A DNA stretch of 6,835 bases from Clostridia bacterium (lineage in GTDB: Bacteria > Bacillota_A > Clostridia > Oscillospirales > CAG-272), in NCBI GenBank assembly GCA_017462145.1, contig JAFTRT010000206.1, forward strand, positions 1 through 6,835. Direction: 5' to 3'. Below, piece after piece: positions 1 through 3,828 of this stretch. The notes below the pieces were generated by a model that had not been told where the DNA came from, did no database searches, and saw only the letters and a program-made list of their open reading frames with translations. The position numbers and the translations under genes were made by a program. The first letter of the stretch is position 1; every line of letters begins with the position of its first letter.

Positions 1-59
1 ACACCTCACGGTACCGATGGGTTTCTTTTTTATTGGAAAGCAGAGCACAAATTTGTTTC

Positions 60-181
60 TTCCACTCTCTGTTCTTCCACTCTCTGTTCTTCCACTCTCT
101 GTTCTTTCACTCTCTGTTCTTTCACTCTCTGTTCTTTCACTCTTTGTTTCTTTCACTCTTTGTTCCTTTCACTCTCTGTTG
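60..181. repeat. Tandem array, eight 15-16 bp units
   Basis: Eight head-to-tail units of the form TTYCACTCTCTGTTC are visible, starting at 60, 75, 90, 105, 120, 135, 151 and 167. The first three are identical (TTCCACTCTCTGTTC). Units 4 and 5 carry TTTCAC, and units 6 and 7 are 16 bp with CTTTG variants. One strand is almost entirely pyrimidine. The homologous position in the second repeat copy has only four units, so unit number is variable. A plus-strand reading gives repeated FFHSL, but this is simply the repeat in translation. The array is compatible with replication slippage. Confidence 0.9.
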
Positions 182-207
182 TGAGTGTTTGCACTTTACT
201 CAAGTCT

Positions 208-279
208 TTCCCGGTAGGGAATAGTGGGATCACGGTAGTGGTGGATGAGGTGTTATAAAGAAAATCACACCCCTCATCC
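208..279. other. Three-hairpin module in repeat copy A
   Basis: Three stem-loops follow closely: TTCCC/GGGAA (208-212 with 217-221), ATCAC/GTGGT (229-233 with 238-242, one G-U pair) and GGATGAGG/CCTCATCC (243-250 with 272-279, 21-nt loop). The second and third directly abut. The copy at 6736-6807 keeps all three. The second stem is a full Watson-Crick ACCAC/GTGGT there, so the change preserves pairing, while loops one and two and the end of loop three differ. This is what a selected or recently folded structure would show, but two copies are too few for proof. The active strand is unknown. Confidence 0.6.
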
Positions 280-323
280 GTCAACATTGTCATCATACTT
301 GCTTCGCAAGAGGAGCGAGCGTA

Positions 324-411
324 GCGAGTCGAAGTTTTGTTGAGGGAGCGAAGCGAGCCGATACAAAACCGAGGAACACACCGTGTTCCGATGGGATCTC
401 CAATGGGATTT
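324..411 (+). repeat. 88-bp repeat segment, first copy
   Basis: This segment runs from GCGAGTCGAAG to GGGATCTCCAATGGGATTT and recurs at 679-766 with one mismatch (A at 402, G at 757). It contains the perfect hairpin GGAACAC-ACC-GTGTTCC at 373-389 and the motif GAGCGAAGCGAGCC. The near identity means a recent duplication or an actively copied element, not chance. Confidence 0.9.
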
Positions 412-529
412 GGTTGTCCTATTTGACAAATGTAACATTGTGTGAAGTAAGACAACGAGATTCCTTTATAGATCCCACAAGGCTTTGCCTTGTGCATTTG
501 CTCGCTCGCTTTCGCTCGACCCGCAAATG

Positions 530-559
530 TTCGACTCGCTACGCTCGCTCAGGATGACA
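530..559 (-). repeat. Inverted TGTCATCCTGAGCGAGC-type motif
   Basis: Read on the minus strand this is TGTCATCCTGAGCGAGCG followed by TAGCGAGTCGAA. The plus-strand counterpart begins at 654, so the two face each other around 560-653. The core GAGCGAGCGTAGCGAGTCGAA also occurs at 313-332 on the plus strand. Such GAGCGAGCG...GAGTCGAA strings recur between genes in clostridial genomes, in my recollection, but no named family is claimed. Confidence 0.7.
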
Positions 560-653
560 CATAGACGGATAGGAAGAAAAAAAGCGTTTGCTTGGAACGG
601 GTCGTTGCGGGCACCGACTCGTTTCAAACGATGTTTGCGTTCTCCCCCGTCTT

Positions 654-690
654 TGTCATCCTGAGCGAGCCGTTTGCGGCGAGTCGAAGT
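654..690 (+). repeat. TGTCATCCTGAGCGAGC-type motif, plus orientation
   Basis: The motif TGTCATCCTGAGCGAGC is followed by CGTTTGCGGCGAGTCGAAGT, with a different middle from the copies at 313-332 and 530-559 (GTTTGCGG in place of GTA). It leads directly into the second 88-bp copy. Together with 530-559 it forms an inverted pair. Confidence 0.7.
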
Positions 691-766
691 TTTGTTGAGG
701 GAGCGAAGCGAGCCGATACAAAACCGAGGAACACACCGTGTTCCGATGGGATCTCCGATGGGATTT
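679..766 (+). repeat. 88-bp repeat segment, second copy
   Basis: This is a direct repeat of 324-411, offset by 355 bp, with a single substitution. Here it is preceded by GTCATCCTGAGCGAGC (655-670), whereas the first copy is preceded by CTTGCTTCGCAAG and AGGAGCGAGCGTA. The shared block therefore starts precisely at GCGAGTCGAAG, within the GAGCGAGCG motif series. Confidence 0.9.
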
Positions 767-884
767 TGCGATTCTGTTTGGTAATCGGCACGTTTGGCCT
801 ATTTCGCCGTCAGGCGAAACTTCACGATCCGCAGGATCCCTTCCCTTACGAAGAAAACTTCGCCTGCCCCTCGGGCAAAATGAA

Positions 885-915
885 TTGGCGTACCTGCTGA
901 TCGAAGGTACGCCAA
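885..915 (-). terminator. Likely terminator of the abrB-like gene
   Basis: A perfect 10-bp stem, TTGGCGTACC with GGTACGCCAA, encloses an 11-nt loop. It lies 16 bp beyond the stop codon of the minus-strand abrB-like gene. On that strand the stem is followed by TTCATTTT, a weak and interrupted T tract, so termination may be only partly efficient. Position and stem quality support the call. Confidence 0.65.
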
Positions 916-931
916 AAGCATCTTTTTGGGT

Positions 932-1177
932 TTAGAACTGCTGTTTCATTTTTTCAACGCATGCGGTGCAGATACGCTTTCCGTTAAAATAAACGATATC
1001 ATCCACCTGATTACAGAACACACAGGCGGGCTGATACTTTTGCAGAATGATCTTATCGCTATCGGTAAAGATCTCAACGGCATCTCTGGGCTTAATGTCC
1101 AGAACCTTACGGATCTCAATGGGAAGAACGATACGACCCAGCTCATCTACCTTACGTACAACTCCCGTAGATTTCAT
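932..1177 (-). CDS. AbrB/SpoVT-type transcriptional regulator with cysteine-knuckle tail
   Basis: This encodes an 81-residue DNA-binding transition-state-type regulator. Residues 1-48 (MKSTGVVRKVDELGRIVLPI..., then EIRKVL and DKIILQKY) closely match the swapped-hairpin DNA-binding domain of B. subtilis AbrB. The C-terminal part differs: it carries C52-x2-C55 and C70-x2-C73 around a short hydrophobic stretch, which suggests a small zinc-binding knuckle of a kind I recall in clostridial AbrB relatives. The chosen start is the ATG at 1177, preceded by AAAGGAG with 7-nt spacing; an in-frame upstream ATG at 1210 would add 11 residues (MFAAKKERRSC) lying over the ribosome site. AbrB-family proteins bind DNA as oligomers and commonly repress stationary-phase genes; the targets here are unknown. 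It is divergent from the rnj side and has its own promoter and terminator. Confidence 0.93.
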   Translation of the reverse strand: MKSTGVVRKVDELGRIVLPIEIRKVLDIKPRDAVEIFTDSDKIILQKYQPACVFCNQVDDIVYFNGKRICTACVEKMKQQF

Positions 1178-1226
1178 ACAGCTTCTCCTTTCTTTTTTCG
1201 CAGCAAACAATGCGGATGGTCACGCA

Positions 1227-1243
1227 GACAGACACCGTCTGTC
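1227..1243 (-). promoter_or_regulatory. Perfect inverted repeat in the abrB-like leader
   Basis: GACAGAC-ACC-GTCTGTC (plus-strand reading) is a perfect 7-bp dyad with a 3-nt centre. It lies about 15-30 bp downstream of the expected transcription start of the abrB-like gene. It could be an operator, for example for autoregulation as known for B. subtilis AbrB, or a small 5' leader hairpin. Its role is inferred from position only. Confidence 0.45.
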
Positions 1244-1265
1244 AAAAAATCTCGATTGTCCTGTT

Positions 1266-1294
1266 ATTATAAACGAAAAAGTCGAATTTGTCAA
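1266..1294 (-). promoter_or_regulatory. Sigma-A promoter of the abrB-like gene
   Basis: On the minus strand, TTGACA (1294-1289) and TATAAT (1271-1266) are separated by exactly 17 bp. Both hexamers match the consensus perfectly. Transcription should start near 1259, giving a leader of about 80 nt. Such a perfect promoter suggests strong expression unless repressed. Confidence 0.9.
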
Positions 1295-1466
1295 TAGGCT
1301 TTGGAAATTTCATGGTTTTGTTACAAATATTGACAAGAAGCAAGGCGACCTCTTCCCTCTCCGCTTCTTTGAAAAAAGAGACGTTCCTGCGATTGAGGGA
1401 CGAAAAAGGAGGCAACAATCCCCACGAGAGCCAAGAGGCAAGGAAAGAACGGAGGGAGGGAAGAAT

Positions 1467-1766
1467 ATGATAAAGGGGATCCGAAAGCAGGCGGTATTGT
1501 TGCCCCTGCCTGCCAAGAGCCGCTTTGAATGTGCCTATTTTATTGTGCGGCGGCCAACGGCAGAGCCGGACACCGAGGCTGACCGTCTGGAGATGTTGGC
1601 CGAGGCCGATCGCATCCTGCGCGAGGGCGGGCTGTTGAGCCGTCCCAAGCCGGAGCGCATCCGCAAGCGCAATCTTTGGCGACGGCTTGGCATGGGCGTT
1701 TTGCTGTTTCTGTCGGGGCTGGGAACGGGAGCCATCCTCACCCTGCTGCTCACAGGTGGGACTTGA
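1467..1766 (+). CDS. Small single-pass membrane protein, function unknown
   Basis: This encodes a 99-residue protein that I do not recognise. The N-terminal 70 residues are soluble and charged (KSRFECAYFIVRRP, then an acidic amphipathic stretch DTEADRLEMLAEADRILREGG). A basic segment (KPERIRKRNLWRR, about 61-73) leads into one predicted membrane helix at about 74-96 (LGMGVLLFLSGLGTGAILTLLL), with almost nothing after it. The positive-inside rule predicts a cytoplasmic N-terminus and C-terminal tail anchor. The start at 1467 is supported by GGAGGGAGGG six bases upstream; the frame stays open further upstream, but only through abrB antisense sequence. Its stop codon lies inside the rnj promoter -35 box. 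No convincing promoter of its own was found in 1295-1450. Confidence 0.7.
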   Translation: MIKGIRKQAVLLPLPAKSRFECAYFIVRRPTAEPDTEADRLEMLAEADRILREGGLLSRPKPERIRKRNLWRRLGMGVLLFLSGLGTGAILTLLLTGGT

Positions 1767-1791
1767 CAAACGGGAGCGAATATGATATAAT
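1763..1791 (+). promoter_or_regulatory. Sigma-A promoter of rnj
   Basis: TTGACA (1763-1768) and TATAAT (1786-1791) are separated by 17 bp, and both are perfect consensus hexamers. The TGA stop of the upstream small membrane protein (1764-1766) falls within the -35 box. Transcription should begin near 1798, leaving a leader of about 160 nt before the rnj ATG. Confidence 0.9.
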
Positions 1792-1797
1792 ACCATT

Positions 1798-1957
1798 TGG
1801 TTGAATGCAAGAGCTCTTCAATGCGGCCTTCAGGGAGCGGTGCTGTGGGTCGGGAGGAGCTTCTTTCGTGTCTGTTCCTTGAAAACGAAAAGACGGATCG
1901 TGCGGTTAGGATCCGTTTTGCAACCACATATCAAACAATCTCAAGAAAGGAGTTTTT
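1798..1957 (+). other. Long 5' leader of rnj with hairpin
   Basis: The leader runs from the predicted start site to the rnj ATG. It contains the palindrome AAGAGCTCTT (1809-1818) and a stem-loop pairing AAGACGGATC (1890-1899) with GATCCGTTTT (1910-1919), with one G-U pair and a 10-nt loop. The T residues fall inside the stem, so it is a poor intrinsic terminator. The ribosome site AAAGGAG (1946-1952) is free of this hairpin. The leader does not match any riboswitch class I can recognise by eye. It could mediate feedback control, as known for some endoribonuclease genes such as E. coli rne, but that is inference. Confidence 0.45.
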
Positions 1958-3634
1958 ATGCCCAAAAAAGAAAAACCGTCTCTTCGTGTCATTCCTCTGG
2001 GCGGTCTGAACGAAATCGGAAAGAATTTGACCGTTCTGGAGTACGGAGACGACATTTTGGTGATCGATTGCGGCCTCGGTTTTCCCGATGAGGATATGCT
2101 GGGTGTCGATTTGGTGATTCCCGATATTTCCTATTTGGAGTTGAATCGGGAAAAGATCCGAGGCATCGTGCTGACTCACGGCCACGAGGATCACATCGGT
2201 GCCATTCCCTATGTCCTGCGGCAGATCAATCCCGTGATCTACGGAACCAAGCTGACCCTCGGCATCATCAAAAACAAGCTGGAGGAGCACAGTCTTCCTC
2301 ATACCCCCCGCCTGCAATGCGTCAAGGCCGGGGAAACCGTCAAGCTGGGTTGCTTCACGGTTGAATTTATCCACGTCAACCACTCCATTGCCGACGCCTG
2401 TTGTTTGGCCATCCAGACCCCTGTCGGCATGGTGGTGCACTCGGGTGACTTTAAGCTGGACGTAACCCCCATCGACGGTGAAATGATGAATATTACCCGT
2501 CTGGGCGAGATCGGAAACCGTGGCGTTCAGCTGCTCATGTGCGAATCCACCAATGCAGAGCGACCGGGATACACCCCCTCCGAGCGGAAGGTGGGAAAAT
2601 CTCTCGAATATATCTTTACCACCAACCCCGACAAGCGCATCGTCATTGCCACCTTTTCCTCCAACGTTCACCGGGTTCAACAGATCATCGACGTCAGTGC
2701 CCGTCACGGACGAAAGGTAGCGGTGACGGGACGAAGCCTTTTGAATATTTTGGGAGCTGCCGTAGAGCTGGGGTACATGAAGGTTCCCGAGGGCGTTTTG
2801 GTGGATATCAACGAGATCAAACGCTTTAAGCCCGAGGAGCTGACCCTGATCACCACGGGTAGCCAGGGAGAGCCCATGTCGGCCTTGTACCGCATGGCAT
2901 TTTCCGATCACGCACAGGTCTCGTTAGGGCAAAAGGATCTGGTGGTTCTGTCCTCCAGTGCCATTCCCGGCAACGAAAAGCTGGTAGGACGTATCATCAA
3001 CGAGCTGTCCAAAAACGGTGTCAGCGTTCTGCACGATGCTCTGGTGGAGGTTCACGTATCGGGTCACGCCTGCCAAGAGGAGCTCAAGCTGCTGCAAGCC
3101 TTGCTCAGAACCAAATATTTCATGCCCGTTCACGGGGAATACCGCCATCTGTCCGCCAACCGAGCCTTGGCACAGGAGATGGGGATGGAGGATCGCAACA
3201 TTTTTATTTCCGACATCGGCAAGGTGTTGGAGATCAGCCGCCGCTCGGCCAAGTTCAACGGCACCGTTCCTGCAGGGCGGGTGCTGGTGGACGGATACGG
3301 CGTGGGCGACGTGGGCAATATCGTCCTGCGTGACCGCCGCCATTTGGCGCAAGACGGCTTGATCGTGGTGGTAGCCTCGGTGGATCTGGAAGCAGGTTTG
3401 CTGATTTCCGGACCCGACATCGTCTCCAGAGGCTTTGTTTACGTCCGTGAATCCGAGGATCTCATGGAAGAGGTACGAGCCATCGCCGCCAAGGCCATTG
3501 AGGATTGCCTCAGACGAAAGGACTCGGTGGATCGGATGGAGCTCAAGACCTGCCTGCGAGATAGTCTGTCCAAATATCTCTATGCCAAAACCAAGCGCAA
3601 GCCCATGGTTTTGCCCGTTTTGATGAACGTGTAA
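1958..3634 (+). CDS. rnj: Ribonuclease J (metallo-beta-lactamase/beta-CASP nuclease)
   Basis: This encodes a 558-residue RNase J, a 5'-to-3' exoribonuclease and endoribonuclease that drives mRNA turnover and rRNA maturation in Bacillota. Its length is close to that of B. subtilis RNase J1 and J2. The metallo-beta-lactamase core shows GGLNEIGKN (15-23), the zinc ligand motif HGHEDH (74-79), the histidine of VNHS (142) and the aspartate of SGDFK (164). The beta-CASP region has ATFSSNVHR (231-239), TGRS (257-260), GSQGEP (301-306), HVSGHA (366-371) and PVHGEYRH (390-397). The C-terminal dimerisation part follows (GYGVGDVGN, LLISGPDIVSRGFVY). All catalytic motifs are intact, so it should be active; J1 versus J2 cannot be assigned. 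The ATG start has AAAGGAG five bases upstream. It has its own promoter and a long leader. Confidence 0.97.
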   Translation: MPKKEKPSLRVIPLGGLNEIGKNLTVLEYGDDILVIDCGLGFPDEDMLGVDLVIPDISYLELNREKIRGIVLTHGHEDHIGAIPYVLRQINPVIYGTKLTLGIIKNKLEEHSLPHTPRLQCVKAGETVKLGCFTVEFIHVNHSIADACCLAIQTPVGMVVHSGDFKLDVTPIDGEMMNITRLGEIGNRGVQLLMCESTNAERPGYTPSERKVGKSLEYIFTTNPDKRIVIATFSSNVHRVQQIIDVSARHGRKVAVTGRSLLNILGAAVELGYMKVPEGVLVDINEIKRFKPEELTLITTGSQGEPMSALYRMAFSDHAQVSLGQKDLVVLSSSAIPGNEKLVGRIINELSKNGVSVLHDALVEVHVSGHACQEELKLLQALLRTKYFMPVHGEYRHLSANRALAQEMGMEDRNIFISDIGKVLEISRRSAKFNGTVPAGRVLVDGYGVGDVGNIVLRDRRHLAQDGLIVVVASVDLEAGLLISGPDIVSRGFVYVRESEDLMEEVRAIAAKAIEDCLRRKDSVDRMELKTCLRDSLSKYLYAKTKRKPMVLPVLMNV

Positions 3635-3636
3635 GC

Positions 3637-3657
3637 AAAAAAACGGGATTTCTCCCG
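3637..3657 (-). terminator. Terminator-like hairpin facing rnj from downstream
   Basis: The stem CGGGA/TCCCG (3644-3648 with 3653-3657) read on the minus strand has a GAAA tetraloop and is followed by seven T (3643-3637). It is therefore a canonical terminator for leftward transcription, just after the rnj stop. On the plus strand the stem is followed by AAAAG, so it is weak as the rnj terminator, although it may still define the mRNA 3' end. No minus-strand gene was seen immediately to the right. Confidence 0.5.
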
Positions 3658-3697
3658 AAAAGTCGTGATAAATTCATACAATGTTCATAAAAAAGTC

Positions 3698-3726
3698 AAA
3701 GTTTTATCATGCCAACGGGGTATAAT
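3698..3726 (+). promoter_or_regulatory. Likely promoter of the foldase-like gene
   Basis: A perfect -10 box TATAAT lies at 3721-3726. At 17 bp spacing the -35 position reads AAAGTT, a poor match, so the promoter may be weak or need an activator. The predicted start near 3733 leaves a leader of about 95 nt containing a hairpin and a palindrome. Confidence 0.5.
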
Positions 3727-3744
3727 AAACTGTCGAGCCTTATT

Positions 3745-3774
3745 CGGTCGGGCAGAGCACTCGCCGTCCGACCG
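3745..3774 (+). other. Leader stem-loop upstream of the foldase-like gene
   Basis: CGGTCGGGC (3745-3753) pairs with GTCCGACCG (3766-3774) over nine base pairs with one G-U, around a 12-nt loop. Only three T follow, so it is not a strong intrinsic terminator. It starts about 12 nt after the predicted transcription start and may be a 5' stabilising or regulatory structure. If instead the rnj transcript reads through, it could serve as its 3' end. Confidence 0.45.
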
Positions 3775-3786
3775 TTTGACCAATCA

Positions 3787-3802
3787 TTCATGGAACCATG
3801 AA
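3787..3802 (+). promoter_or_regulatory. Palindrome before the foldase-like gene
   Basis: TTCATGGAACCATGAA is a 7-bp dyad with a two-base centre, 26 bp upstream of the start codon and just before the ribosome site. It resembles an operator half-site pair in form, but no regulator can be named. It is too tight to fold well in RNA, which slightly favours a DNA-binding role. Confidence 0.3.
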
Positions 3803-3828
3803 AATTAAGAAAAAAGGTGGAACCCAAT

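Larger units (their letters stand above)
13..307. repeat. Dispersed repeat, copy A (array plus three-hairpin module)
   Basis: This is the left-hand copy of a repeat whose second copy begins at 6600 and runs off the window end. In order it shows the right arm of a terminator-like hairpin (ACCGATGGGTTTC followed by six T), an A/T-rich spacer, eight tandem 15-16 bp units (60-181), and a 127-bp segment (181-307) that aligns without gaps to 6709-6835 with 12 mismatches by hand count. That segment carries three hairpins in close succession. The true left edge may lie before the window, because in copy B the matching hairpin has a complete left arm. No open reading frame with a credible start and ribosome site is present. 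It may be a non-autonomous mobile element, a recombination-prone intergenic repeat or a structured RNA; the sequence does not decide. Confidence 0.85.
308..884. other. Gene-free mosaic of short repeats and hairpins
   Basis: No credible gene is seen here. The region contains two copies of an 88-bp segment, inverted TCATCCTGAGCGAGC-type motifs, and several perfect stem-loops: GGAACAC/GTGTTCC (373-389, repeated at 728-744), CACAAGGC/GCCTTGTG with a TTT loop (476-494), CATTTGC/GCAAATG (495-501 with 523-529), TTTCGCC/GGCGAAA (802-819), GATCC/GGATC (826-838), and CAGGCGAA/TTCGCCTG (811-818 with 859-866). GAGCGAGCG/TAGCGAGTCG-type runs recur on both strands. The open frames across it lack ribosome sites and simply translate the repeats. 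Confidence 0.75.

Noticed and set aside
60..181. CRISPR array
   Set aside because: The units are contiguous 15-16 bp repeats with no unique spacers, and no cas gene is nearby.
33..224. Plus-strand frame encoding repeated FFHSL
   Set aside because: It is a translation of the tandem array, has no ribosome binding site, and the unit length changes (15 or 16 bp) and unit number would disrupt or alter it between copies.
153..497. Minus-strand frame of 114 codons
   Set aside because: It runs through hairpins and dispersed repeats with no credible ribosome site and no recognisable protein features.
592..900. Plus-strand frames of 102 and 65 codons
   Set aside because: They cross the duplicated 88-bp segment and the abrB terminator, lack ribosome sites and show no protein-like character.
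1178..1210. Eleven-residue N-terminal extension of the abrB-like protein
   Set aside because: The upstream ATG would place the AAAGGAG site inside the coding region, and the family normally starts at MKSTG.
1330..1335. TTGACA as a -35 box for the small membrane protein
   Set aside because: No -10-like hexamer is present at 16-18 bp spacing.
1288..1470. Plus-strand frame ending in ATGA overlap with the small membrane protein
   Set aside because: The overlap suggested coupling, but the start lies inside the abrB promoter, no ribosome site precedes it, and the sequence looks random and basic.
1931..2911. Minus-strand frame of 326 codons opposite rnj
   Set aside because: It is a shadow of the codon bias of the intact rnj gene; all RNase J motifs are on the plus strand.
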